Source of the DNA: Drosophila persimilis
Lineage: Eukaryota; Arthropoda; Insecta; Diptera; Drosophilidae
Reading direction: 5' to 3'
Assembly: GCF_003286085.1 (NCBI RefSeq)
Contig: NW_020825712.1
Coordinates: forward strand, 1 to 64,000
DNA length: 64,000 nt
Under the pieces are notes generated by a model, which saw nothing but the letters and a program-made list of their open reading frames with translations, was not told the origin of the DNA and made no database searches. The position numbers and the translations under genes are program-made. Below, in pieces: positions 53,762 through 64,000 of this stretch; positions within the stretch are counted from its first letter, which is position 1; every line of letters starts with the position of its first letter.

Positions 53762-55847
53762 GAGGAAATGGTCGTGGTTACAACCACAACCATATTTACA
53801 ACAACCATAATTATAATAACAATAGAGGTCGTGTTGGCTTTAGGGGAAATAACCGTAATAACGGTGGAACCTATAACAACCAAAGATACAATAGCAATGG
53901 AAACACCCGACAGAACAATGTTCGTGTTACCCAAGGCCTTGCACACAATCCTCCACACAATTTCCATTTAGTTAATCAGAATTTTGCAATTCCGTGTGAT
54001 GGAATAATAGGCATTCATTTCATAAAAGAATTAAACTGCCTAATAGACTTAAAACCTGCAGAGGATTGGTTAATAATACGACCAAATAATATAAAAATTA
54101 AAATTTATGTTCCAATAACATACAGTTCTGGTAACAATACAATTCTTCTACCAGCAAGATCACAAGTTGTCAGAAAAATAGAATTAACGTCCGATATAGA
54201 AACCATATTGATCCCAACCCAGGAAATTCAACCTGGTATTTATGTAGCAAATACAATAACTTCAAAAAATAATACATTTGTCCGATTGCTGAATACAACC
54301 AGTACCAACCAATTAGTACATATTAATAACATACAATATGAACCACTTTCGAATTACAAGGTAATTCAAACAACTCAAAAAATCCGAGAAAAAACTGTCA
54401 TAGCTGAATTAAGCAAACATTTCCCAGTACAATTCAAGAAGCAATTAACTAAACTATGCACCAATATGCAATATGAACCACTTTCGAATTACAAGGTAAT
54501 TCAAACAACTCAAAAAATCCGAGAAAAAACTGTCATAGCTGAATTAAGCAAACATTTCCCAGTACAATTCAAGAAGCAATTAACTAAACTATGCACCAAT
54601 TTTTGTGACGTATTCGGGCTTGAAACCGAATCAATCACAAAATAATTTTTATAAACATAAATTGAGATTGAGGGATGACGAACCTATATATATAAAGAAC
54701 TATCGAAGCCCGCATAGCCAAGTTGAGGAAATTAAAAAACAAGTAGGAAAATTAATCAACGACAATATTGACGAACCATCCGTATCAGAATAAAACAGCC
54801 CACTTCTACTTGTCCCAAAGAAAGCCCTTCCGGGTTCAGAAGAAAAGAAATGGCGATTAGCAGTTGACTATCGTCAAATAAACAAAAAACTCCTGGCCGA
54901 CAAATTTCCACTACCTAGAATTGATGACATTTTGGATCAACTAGGTAGAGCAAAGTATTTCTCATGCCTTGACTTAATGTCAGGTTTTCATCCAATCGAA
55001 CTAGAAGAAAGCTCGCGAAATATAACGTCTTTTTCAACGAACAATGGCTCATATCGCTTCACGCGACTACCATTTGGTTTAAAAATAGCGCCGAATTCAT
55101 TTCAAAGAATGATGACTATAGCATTCTCTGGACTTGAAGCTTCGCAAGCCTTCCTGTATATGGACGATCTAATAGTCATGGGTTGTTCCGAAAAACATAT
55201 GCTTAAAAACTTAACAGATATTTTTGAGATATGTAGGAAACACAACCTAAAATTACATCCACAAAAATGTTCATTTTTTATGCATGAAGTGACCTTTCTT
55301 GGTCATAAATGCACAGATAAAGGAATCTTGCCAGATGACAAGAAATATGACGTCATCAAAAACTATCCAGTCCCACATGATGCGGACAGCGCTAGACGAT
55401 TTATTGCATTTTGCAATTATTATAGACGTTTTATTAAAAACTTCGCCGACTATTCCCGCCACATAACTAGATTATGTAAAAAGAATGTCCCCTTTGAGTG
55501 GTCAACTGAATGTCAAAATGCATTCCAATATTTAAAAGATAAACTTATGGAACCCACTCTGTTACAGTACCCAGATTTTCAGAAAGAATTTTGCATAATC
55601 ACCGATGCTAGTAAACAAGCATGTGGAGCGGTTTTAACTTTACAGTAAAAACGGATCACAGACCACTAACATACCTATTTTCATCTAAAGGGTAAAGATA
55701 ATCATGTAGCAGATGCGTTATCAAGAATAACCATCACAGACCTGAAAAACGTACAAAAAACGAATAAAGTCCTGAAAGTCACTACAAGGCAACAGAGTAG
55801 ACAGAAATCCTGCGCAGGAAAAGAACAAATATTGAGATTTTGACAAC
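53758..55847 (+). pseudogene. Ty3/gypsy pol: nucleocapsid tail, protease end, RT and start of RNase H
   Basis: The RGNGRGYNHN nucleocapsid part (53758-53940) runs into the C-terminal half of a retropepsin (FAIPCDGIIGIHFIKE, 53983-54030); the catalytic D-T/S-G part is missing, so a deletion lies near 53945. A linker follows with a 135-bp tandem duplication, then a frameshift and stops at 54640-54795. RT motifs: RLAVDYRQINKKLL (54854), YFSCLDLMSGFHPIEL (54957), YMDD (55157-55168), LPFGLKIAPNSFQ (55070) and FLGHKC (55300). RNase H starts FCIITDASKQACGAVL (55590) and is cut at 55648; a piece with KTDHRPLTYLFS and DNHVADALSR follows. Integrase is absent. Confidence 0.87.
54334..54603 (+). repeat. 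Perfect 135-bp tandem duplication inside pol
   Basis: 54334-54468 and 54469-54603 begin CAATATGAACCACTTTCG and are identical as far as I can read, except at the very end. The 45-codon unit is in frame, so it duplicates a stretch of the protease/RT linker without breaking it. Confidence 0.9.
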
Positions 55848-57026
55848 AAATTTTGAGATACACGTTTTATAGTGAGATCTAAGAGAAGTGCGGATTCCAA
55901 ATTTGGTTACTCTAGCGTTGATAGTCTCTGAGATTTGTGAATATCCCCAGATTTGCATCCTTTGCGGGGGCGGAAGGGGGTGTGGCGAAATTTTGAAACA
56001 AACTCGTCTCGGTCTGATATATTAGGAGTGTGGATACCAAATTTGGTTGCTCTAGCTTTTATAGTCTCTGAGATCTAGGCGCTAATGTTTTACTCTAAGG
56101 AAAGCCGCCTATGCTACGTGTGTGTTAGAGAGAGACAGGGCGAGAAAAAATGAAATTGTTTTCTTGATGCTAGCTATAATAATAATACGATCCAATTCAG
56201 ATTCTGCAGTCTAAAAGATATGGTCATTCTCTACGATTCTGCGTTTTTTGTTTTATCGTATCTTGAAAATTGTGGATGCCACAGATTTTCGCCCTTTGTG
56301 GGGGCGGAAGTGGGCGGGGCAAAGTTTTGAAATATTTTTGTAGCAGTGACATATCACAGAAGTCTGGATCCAAAACATGGTTGCTCTAGCTCTTATAGTC
56401 TTTGAGCATTAGGCGCTGAAGGGGACGGACAGACGGACAGACGGACGGACGGACAGACGGACAGACGGACAGACAGACATGGCTCAATCGACTCGGCTAT
56501 TGATGCTGATCAAGAATATATATACTTTTTGGGGTCGGAAACGATTCCTTCTGGACGTTACACACATCCACTTTTACCACAAATCTAATATACCTGTTTG
56601 AGATGCCAAGCTTTTTTGGCACCTATGTATTTCAAAATAAAAAGAGATTTTGGGTTAAACTTTATAATTTGTATTTAATCTTGGTGGCTTAGCGGAAGCC
56701 GATTGCTTGCTATTGCCAGATGAACTTTATGCGAGATCGATATGCAACCAATGCGCAGAGGGGTTAGCATAGAACTAAAACTATAGACGACGGCGTTAGA
56801 TCAAAGTGACTGCCGAAGTGGCGGCAGCAGATCAAAGTAGTTGCCGAAGTGGCGGCGGCAGAGAGCCCCTTTAGCGAGAGAGCGCAGCAGCTCTGCAGAA
56901 AGTCAACGTTTTACAACATATGTAGGCGGCTCTCTATGCTCATACAATAATAATGCTAAAGTTACGGTTATTCCTCAGCGGCTGGCCCGAACAATACCCC
57001 AATACTCATTTTGAGTATCGGGTATA
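55848..57026 (-). mobile_element. Helitron, subtype II, 3'-truncated and split by a solo LTR
   Basis: Begins inside module 3 (AAATTTTGAGATACACG), so the 3' terminus and hairpin are missing. The 5' end at 57009-57026 is separated from the rest by the LTR at 56595-56993. The Ty3/gypsy pol ends at the truncation point. Confidence 0.9.
56595..56993. repeat. Solo LTR with 5-bp target duplication
   Basis: 399 bp, ends TGTTTGAGATGCC and GGCCCGAACA, flanked by ATACC (56590-56594 and 56994-56998). Removing it and one ATACC restores the Helitron 5' end AATATACCCCAATACTC. It contains an imperfect repeat GATCAAAGT(G/A)(A/G)(C/T)TGCCGAAGTGG (56797 and 56831). TG/CA ends and a 5-bp duplication fit several LTR superfamilies; the family is not recognised. 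Confidence 0.92.
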
Positions 57027-57849
57027 AAAATGAACAGAAGCGGGCCCAGATGACTTCCCTGTGGCACACCTGAAGTAACATTTACAGTATTTGACAACAC
57101 GTTAGAAAACAAAACACGTTGAGTACGGTTAGAGAGATAGGACAAAATCCAATCTAGAAGATTCGTTGGGAACCCTAATAAAGAGAGCTTGTGAATAAGC
57201 AGAGCATGGTTCACAGAATCGAATGCCTTGCTGAAGTCAGTAAAAACTACATCCGTCTGCAAACCAATTTGAAAACCACGGTGGATTAGGTTAGAAAACT
57301 CAAGAAGGTTAGTCGATGTTGAACGATGTCTGAAAAAACCGTGCTGCGACGGAGATATCAAGCTGCAACAAAGATGTGGCAGTTGCCGGGTGACCAGGAA
57401 CTCAAGAAGCTTCGGGATGGCGGAAAGCTTTGCGATACTGCGATAGTTTTCAATGTTTGATCTTGAACCTTTTTTGTGAAGCGGAATGATATAGGACTCA
57501 TTCCAAATTACTGGGAGACAAGACTGTTCCAAGGAGAGGTTGAAGAGAAAGGTCAAGGGTTTGCAAAGGGACCAGTGGGCACAGTGTTTTAAGATGCAAC
57601 TTGGTACCTTATCTGGACCCGCAGAAAACGACATGTCCATAGATGACAAACCTTCCAGAACAACGCTTTCCTCGAAAAAGGACAGAAAAATGCTGTTAGC
57701 TTGAGGTAGCTGGTACGGATACGGAGTGGATGCGTTGTAAATATGAGACGAGTACGTTGTTTGGAAAAAGTTAGCGAATAAATTTGCAATACCAACAGCA
57801 GAAGCTTCTGTTTTGTTCTGGTAATGAAGGGACGGAGGAAAACCGTTTG
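57027..57849 (-). pseudogene. Non-LTR reverse transcriptase fragment
   Basis: Minus-strand RT with SAGPDKVPSCIL, WNESYIIPLHKKGS, YRSIAKLSAIPKLLE, FTDFSKAFDSVNHALLI and VTSGVPQGSHLGPLLF, that is RT blocks up to the one before YxDD; the active-site block is cut off by the Helitron end. 57650-57849 reads as N-terminal RT flank in another frame. Style fits the CR1-like clades and it could be the same family as the PHD-finger fragment at 41571, but they share no overlapping part. Confidence 0.82.
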
Positions 57850-58094
57850 TGTAGCGCCATTTGAATAATAATAATTGTTATTAGGATAGTATTTCATGAA
57901 GTCTAGTGTAAGTTAGGCTAGGGCAAAGCGGGAGCGCAATAAAAGCTCGCTCTCTCGCTCTTGGCGAATTCGCCCCGCTTTGCCACCGTAGGTAAGGTAG
58001 GCATAGAAGAAATTGTTTTAATATATAAAAGGGGTCGAGAAAAATCCATGAAATCGAACGCACGCACCCCTTTTCTTTCGTCGTATTAAAATAA
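57850..58094 (+). repeat. BEL/Pao LTR, 3'-truncated
   Basis: TGTAGCGCCATTTG start; more diverged than the others (AATAATAATAATTG, GGTAAGGTAGGCATAG). Cut at about base 245 by a Helitron. Its left neighbour is a LINE fragment on the minus strand, as at 43003. Confidence 0.85.
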
Positions 58095-59159
58095 ACGAGG
58101 GGGAACGTTGTGAGTTGCTGCGGACACCGCAACTCTACGGTTATACCCGATACTAAGTCAGTATGGCTCTCCTCCGGCAGACGCCGCTAATATTTAACGA
58201 CACGACAAAGAGTGCGTGCGAGAGAGACAGAAAATCAGTCTGAGCGTGACGTCGGGCGCTGCGTAGCCACTGCAAATTGATTTGTTCCTTTTGGCTATAA
58301 AAATGATCTGATCTGATCCAGATTCAGCAATCTAATAGATATGGTCATTATCTATGATTCTGCGTTTTTAGTTTTCTCAAATCTGCAATATTGTGGATGC
58401 AACAGATTTTCGTCCTTTGTGGGGGCGGATGGGGGTGGGGCGAAATTCTGAGATATACGTTTTATAGTGACATCTTAAAGGAGTGTGTGCACCAAATTTG
58501 GTTACTCTAGCCTTAATAGTCTCTGAGATTTGTGGTTGCCTCAGATTTTCGTCCTTTGCGGGTGCGGAAGGGGGTGTGGCGAAATTTGGACAGGAAACGG
58601 TCAAGGTCCGATATCACAGGAGTGTGGATACCAAATTTGGTTGCTCTGGCTTTTATAGGTTCTGAGATCCTTGAACTCATATTTTGCAATTGGCAAAACC
58701 GACCATGAAACCTGTGTGTTAGAGTGAGACAGAGCGAGAAAGAGTGAAATTGTTTTCGTGATTCTGGCTGTAATAATTATACGATTTGGTTGAGATTTTA
58801 CATTCTAGAACATATAACCATCTTCTACGATTCTGCGTTTTTGGTTTTATCGTATCTTTAAAAATGTGGATGCCACAGATTTTCGTTCTTTGTGGGGCAG
58901 AAGTGGACGGGGCGAAGTTTTGAAATATTTTTGGAGCAGTGACATATCACAGAAGTCTGGATCCAAAACATCGTTGCTCTAGCTTTTATAGTCTTTGAGC
59001 ATTAGTCGCTGAAGGGGACGGACAGACATACGGACGGACATGGCTCAATCGACTCGGCTATTGATGCTGATCAAGAAACGATTCCTTCTGGACGTTACAC
59101 ACATCCACTTTTACCACAAATCTAATATACCCCAATACTCATTTTAAGTATCGGGTATA
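58095..59159 (-). mobile_element. Helitron, subtype I, decayed at the 5' side
   Basis: The 3' end is complete. The microsatellite is reduced to a few GGAC units (59019-59040) and the block TATATATACTTTATAGGGTCGG is deleted near 59077. The 5' hairpin is altered (CATTTTAAGTATC). Confidence 0.9.
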
Positions 59160-59372
59160 AAAACACAAGTCTTTTTTTTCCAAATTAATTGCTGCGAGAG
59201 CGCACCCGTCTTTCGCTACGACGATGCGCACACTCGCCCGCCAGCTATGCTACCCTGGCGATCAATTTATAAAGCACTTTCCATTACCTGTATGTCGGCA
59301 ATATTTGTGAAAGCTTGATTGACAACAATAATGTTTTTTTTATTATGTTATTGGAACATAAATTTTAATTTT
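59160..59372. other. Spacer between two Helitrons of opposite orientation
   Basis: No gene and no repeat recognised. The two Helitrons have their 5' ends facing each other across it. Confidence 0.5.
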
Positions 59373-60591
59373 TATACCCGATACTCAAAATGAGTATTGG
59401 GGTATATTAGATTTGTGGTAAAAGTGGATGTGTGTAACGTCCAGAAGGAATCGTTTCCGACCCCATAAAGTATATATATTCTTGATCAGCATCAATAGCC
59501 GAGTCGATTGAGCCATGTCTGTCTGTCCGTCCGTCCGTCTGTCCGTCTGTCCGTCCCCTTCAGCGCCTAATGCTCAAAGACTATAAGAGCTAGAGCAACG
59601 ATGTTTTGGATCCAGACTGCTGTGATATGTCACTGCTACAAAAATATTTCAAAACTTTGCCCCGCCCACATCCGCCCCCACAAAGGGCGAAAATCTGTAG
59701 CATCCACAATTTTAAAGATACGAGAAAACCAAAAACACAATCGTAGAGAATGACCATATCTTTTAGACTGCAGAATCTGAATTGGATCGTATTATTATTA
59801 TAGCCAGCATCAAGAAAACAATTTCATTTTTTCTCGCCCTGTCTCTCTCTAACACACACGTAGCATAGGCGGCTTTGCTTAGAGTAAAACATTAGCGCCT
59901 AGATCTCAGAGACTATAAAAGCTAGAGCAACCAAATTTGGTATCCACACTCCTAATATATCAGACCGAGACGAGTTTGTTTCAAAATTTCGCCACACCCC
60001 CTTCCGCCGCCGCAAAGGATGCAAATCTGGGGATATTCACAAATCTCAGAGACTATAAAAGCTAGAGCAACCAAATTTGGTATACACACTCCTAATATAT
60101 CGGACCGAGACGAGTTTGTTTCAAAATTTCGCCACACCCCCTTCCGCCCCCGCAAAGAATGCAAATCTGGGGATATTCACAAATCTCAGAGACTATTAAA
60201 GCTAGAGTAACCAAATTTGGTATCCGCACTCCTGTTAGATCTCACTATAAAACGTATATCTCAAAACTTCGCCCCACCCCCTTCCGCCCACACAAAGGAC
60301 GAAAATCTGTTGCATCCACAATATTGCAGATTTGAGAAAACTAAAAACGCAGAATCATAGATAATGACCATATCTATTAGATTGCTGAATCTGGATCAGA
60401 TCAGATCATTTTTATAGCCAAAAGGAACAAATCAATTTGCAGTGGCTACGCAGCGCCCGACGTCACGCTCAGACTGATTTTCTGTCTCTCTCGCACGCAC
60501 TCTTTGTCGTGTCGTTAAATATTAGCGCCATCTGCCGGAGGAGAGCCATACTGACTTAGTATCGGGTATAACTGTAGAGTTGCGGTGTCCG
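59373..60591 (+). mobile_element. Helitron, subtype II, with an extra internal module, 3' end clipped
   Basis: The segment TCTCAGAGACTATAAAAGC... occurs at 59904 and 60044 in almost identical form (period 140 bases), so it has one module more than other copies. It ends inside the 3' hairpin (GCGGTGTCCG) and runs into unrelated GC-rich DNA. Confidence 0.9.
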
Positions 60592-61480
60592 GCGCATCCG
60601 CCGCAGCGGATGATGCAGCATCTGCGGCATCGGAATTGGCGGAGACTTGAACTTGGAGTTGGCGTGCACGGTGATGGTAAATAGCGAGCGACTCTGCTCC
60701 GGCTGCCCACGTTGCTTCTGCCTGGAGATCTGGAGATTGGCACTGGTCCGGCCAACCGAGATGCGTACACCAACAGAATTGGCTGAGGACGAACGTGATT
60801 TGGCTGCATCCGAGTGGCTGCTGGTCCGGAAACCCAGGATGCACTGTCGATGGAGATGGCCCTCTGGTCAGTGTCATCTGTAGTGGCTGGCCTCGTCGTT
60901 GGATTGCTGCCGTTTTGTGATGATGGCGTGACGTCACGGCTATCAGTTGGCGGCAGCATAATCGGAGCCTCCAGATTGGGCACAACTTGCAACAAAATGT
61001 TGCGGTTAGTGGCGAGGCAGCTTCTGGAGAGGTTGATCTGTGTAGTGGCAGGTAAGTGTGATTAGTGAGAGTATTGGCTATTTTGTGTTGATGCGTGAAT
61101 TGATGATTTTTCTTCTTTTTTCAGTGGCAGCCTGTGGACCTGGATGTTGTTGGCGACGGCGATATGGACTCCAAATTTCGCCCATTTGGCAGGAAAAGGG
61201 TGGCGAAATTGACGAGGCAGCTGCTGGAGGGGCAGCTCTGTCGGTGGACTGGCAGGTAAGTATGTTTTATGTGTGTTTTGACCATTTTGCGTAGATGTGC
61301 GAATTGACGTTTTTTGTTTATTTACAGTGGCTGCTTGGAATTTTGTGTTGAATGGGAGAGGCGTCATCCACGAGTCCTCAAACTTCGTCCAATTGGCAGA
61401 AAGTGGATGGTGAATTTGGTGTGGCAACTGCTGGAGAGGCAGCTCTGTCGGAGGCGTGGCAGGTACGTGTGATTATTGTG
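60592..61480. repeat. GC-rich region with exon/intron-like tandem repeats
   Basis: Three related units on the plus strand, each ending GGCAG followed by a donor-like GTAAGT or GTACGT (61052, 61256, 61463). Two of these are followed 72-73 bases later by acceptor-like TTTTTTCAG (61124) or TTTACAG (61327). The exon-like parts are 131 and 135 bases and read alike: PIWQEKGGEIDEAAAGGAAL against SNWQKVDGEFGVATAGEAAL. The minus strand is also open through two units (61062-61427). Left of them (60600-61000) is Ala/Ser/Pro-rich minus-strand reading with LEAPIMLPPTDSRDV. No family recognised. Confidence 0.55.
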
Positions 61481-62844
61481 AGTTTAGTCTATATCAATGC
61501 CCTTGCTTCTGGTGCTTGTGTTTGCTGTCTGTTGTTGTTGCTGGGATTGGCGGTTCGGCTGCTGCGTTTGTGGACGTTGGTATTCGGTTGGCTGCTGTGG
61601 CTGCTGGCGTTGCTGTTGGTAATGCTGCTGACGCTGCTCAGCAATGAGTCGATTCGCCCTCAATTTACCTCGAGCCTTTTTAAATTCGTCGCATCCTTTA
61701 TAGCAGCTGACATGAGAGCCACTGCAGTTGGCGCATTTCGGGGCTACATTCCTTGGCTTTCGGCATGCCGTAGTGGGGTGCTCCGCCGCGGTAGTTCTTC
61801 GTGTGCCCAAATGCCTGGCAACGATGACATTGGGCTGGGTCTCGCGGCTTAGATTGTCGCTCGATCGCAAAGCGTTGGCTGGACATTTGTTTTACTGTCA
61901 GGATCCCCTCATGACCGCTGTCCTTCATGGGCTCCGCTGTATCTGTTTTTCACCACTCGGATGAACCGAGTGGTATACCCCAGCTGCTTAAGCTCCTCTG
62001 TTACCCAGTCGCATGGTGTGGAGTGGTGCAGATTTCGGATGACCATCCTGAACCCCTTGGCGCTACGAGGCTGGTGGGTGTGGAGCTGAATGTCTTCATC
62101 AGCAAGGGCGTTCAGGATTGGACTCTGAGCCCTCCATTGGCCATGGCTTTGGTCAAGAATTTCACTATCTTTTGGGTTGCTGTTGAGCTTATTGATAAGG
62201 GAGACTATTTCCGGCACCAGGGGCAGGAAGAGTGAAGGGGCCCTGGTGTCAGTTAATGGTAGTGGTCCGGGCATTGCAAGCAGATTGGCTGGTTGCTGAT
62301 ACTGTTGTTGTTGATATTTTTGTTGCTGCGGCTGTGGGCGTTCGGTCTCCGTCTCCATCTGTTGCTGTTGCTGTTCCCTCTGCTGCTCATTTGCTTTTGA
62401 ATAGCGGCGTTGCTATTGGCAGAAATGTAATTTCTTCATCATCTGTATCCGTATCGATCGCCGTGCATCTCCGTTTGAGAGGCGATCGATAGGATGAGTC
62501 CGTTATTTGCTCCTTTGTTAAGGGGGTCAGTGGCAGGGGCATAGGGTGCTTATTACCCATTAGCGGGGGCACACAGGTAAGCCATTCGTTTACCAATTTT
62601 GAGTTGGTATTAAGCCTTGTCGGTGTAATTTGTACGTCCGCTTGTGTCATTATGGGTAATAAGAATTTTCTGCTCCGTCTAGTATTGGCTTCAAGTGTCG
62701 TCAATTGTTGTTGTTTATATTTGTCATATCTTTGCTGCTGCTGCTGCTGCTGGTCATTTATTTGTTGTTTTTGCATGCCGATTTGAGGTTCGGCGTCGGT
62801 CAATGTATTGGTGTTGGTGTAGGTCTGGCAGCTGGCTTTGTTAT
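61481..62844 (-). pseudogene. LINE ORF1 (gag-like) relic, jockey-clade type
   Basis: Minus strand in three frames. The N-terminal part is Gln-rich (a poly-Q run near 62745) with basic Thr/Arg stretches. The conserved region with FRMVIRNLHHSTPCDWV (about 62050) is related to RIVVRDLHHST of the LINE in the inverted repeat. Zinc knuckles follow, the first as CHRCQAFGHTKNY with its last Cys lost (61800), the next as CANCSGSHVSCYKGC (61720), then a Gln-rich tail ending SKGIDID. Frame breaks near 61910 and 62370. No ORF2 is present; what lies downstream on this strand is the tandem-repeat region. Confidence 0.8.
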
Positions 62845-64000
62845 TATACCCGATACTCAAAATGAGTATTGGGGTATATTAGATTTGTGGTAAAAGTGGA
62901 TGTGTGTAACGTCCAGAAGGAATCGTTTCCGACCCTATAAAGTATATATATTCTTGATCAGCATCAATAGCCGAGTCGATTGAGCCATGTCTGTCTGTCC
63001 GTCCGTCCGTCTGTCCGTCTGTCCGTCCGTCCGTCTGTCCGTCCCCGTCAGCGCCTAATGCTCAAAGACTATAAGAGCTAGAGCAACGATGTTTTGGATC
63101 CAGACTTCTGTGATATGTCACTGCTCCAAAAAATATATTTCAAAACTTTGCCCCGCCCACTTCCGCCCCCACAAAGGGCGAAAATCTGTGGCATCCACAA
63201 TTTCGACGATACGAGAAAACTAAAAACGCAGAATCGTAGAGAATGACGATATCTTTTAGACTGCGGAATCTGAATTGGATCGTATTATTATTCGCCCTGT
63301 CTCTCTCTAACACACACGTAGCATAGGCGGCTTTGCTTAGAGTAAAACATTAGCGCCTAGATCTCAGAGACTATAAAAGCTAGAGCAACCAAATTTGGTA
63401 TCCACACTCCTAATATATCAGACCGAGACGAGTTTGTTTCAAAACTTCGCCACACCCCCTTCCGCCCCCGCAAGGGATGCAAATCTGGGGATATTCACAA
63501 ATCTCAGAGACTATTAAAGCTAGAGTAACCAAATTTAGTATCCACATTAGCGCCTAGATCTCAGAGACTATAAAAGCTAGTGCAACCAAATTTGGTATCC
63601 ACACTCCTAATATATCGGACCGAGACGAGTTTGTTTCAAAATTTCGCCTCACCCCCTTCCGCCCCCGCAAAGGGTGCAAATCTGGGGATATTCACAAATC
63701 TCAGAGACTATTAAAGCAAGAGTAACCAAATTTATTATCCGCACTCCTGTTAGATCTCACTATAAAACGTATATCTCAAAATTTCGCCCCACCCCCTTCC
63801 GCCCACACAAAGGACGAAAATCTGTTGTATCCACAATATTGCAGTTTTGAGAAAACTAAATCAAACAGAAGAGAAAACAGAATCGCAGAATCATAGATAA
63901 TGACCATATCTATCAGATTGCTGAATCTGGATCAGATCAGATCATTTTTATAGCCATAAGGAACAAATCAATTTGCAGTGGGTACGCAGCGCCCGACGTC
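62845..64000 (+). mobile_element. Helitron, subtype II, running off the window
   Basis: Complete 5' end and a long GTCC/GTCT microsatellite (62991-63043). It has an irregular module set: a partial extra module at 63500-63570 and a loss of the TATAGCCAGCATC...TTTTTTC part near 63290. The 3' end is beyond the window. Confidence 0.92.

Noticed and set aside
52906-53967. 353-codon antisense ORF opposite the Ty3/gypsy gag
   Set aside because: Hydrophobic reading produced by the A-rich gag strand; no start context, no domain.
60592-62844. Telomeric HeT-A/TART-type array
   Set aside because: ORF1 without ORF2 and A/C-rich repeats downstream are suggestive only; no head-to-tail array, no terminal tags, and the same zinc-knuckle layout exists in ordinary jockey-clade LINEs.
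1-64000. tRNA, rRNA, CRISPR or bacterial operon structure
   Set aside because: None seen; all recognisable coding is eukaryotic retroelement or fly pseudogene.

Overview
This window looks like Drosophila heterochromatin, most probably from the obscura group (D. pseudoobscura / D. miranda type). The evidence is a very abundant, non-autonomous Helentron/DINE-1-type Helitron family with the insect architecture (5' end TATACCCGATACTC, a GTCC/GTCT microsatellite, and a 3' GAGTTGC...GCAACTC hairpin), insect BEL/Pao and Ty3/gypsy LTR elements, jockey-clade LINEs, and two decayed host genes with fly-like short introns. The density of nested insertions, the many broken genes and a large near-identical inverted repeat would suit a Y or neo-Y chromosome or a pericentromere. 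The species and chromosome are inferences.

Layout. 1-2809: 3' part of a BEL/Pao element (pol plus 3' LTR). 3140-6847: a relic Helitron, then two convergent host pseudogenes, an M17 leucyl aminopeptidase of the catalytically impaired S-Lap kind (+) and a TBC1D13-like Rab-GAP (-). 7250-12478: a roo-like BEL/Pao element with a broken pol but an open integrase-tail/envelope frame. 12712-14944: a head-to-tail Helitron dimer. 14945-40147: an inverted repeat with about 8.5 kb arms (14945-23452 and 31645-40147) around an 8.2 kb spacer. Each arm holds a Helitron, BEL/Pao leader and gag sequence split by a 5.1 kb jockey-clade LINE, and a 1 kb repeat called unit A here. The spacer is itself a tandem duplication of block X, unit A, BEL/Pao LTR and leader.

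40148-47674: further Helitron and LTR copies, a LINE ORF1/endonuclease fragment, and the best 5' half of the BEL/Pao element (LTR, primer site, leader with a nested Helitron, gag, protease). 48312-57026: two Helitrons, a Ty3/gypsy element (LTR, tRNA-Ser-type primer site, gag, truncated pol) and a Helitron holding a solo LTR. 57027-64000: a LINE RT fragment, a BEL/Pao LTR piece, more Helitrons, and a LINE ORF1 relic beside three exon/intron-like tandem repeats.

No working host gene, tRNA, rRNA, CRISPR array or bacterial system was found. The history readable here is nested transposition (Helitron into BEL/Pao leader, LINE into that leader, LTR into Helitron) followed by segmental duplication in both orientations. 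The segment at 43504-45556 preserves the pre-LINE state, which lets part of the order of events be read directly.
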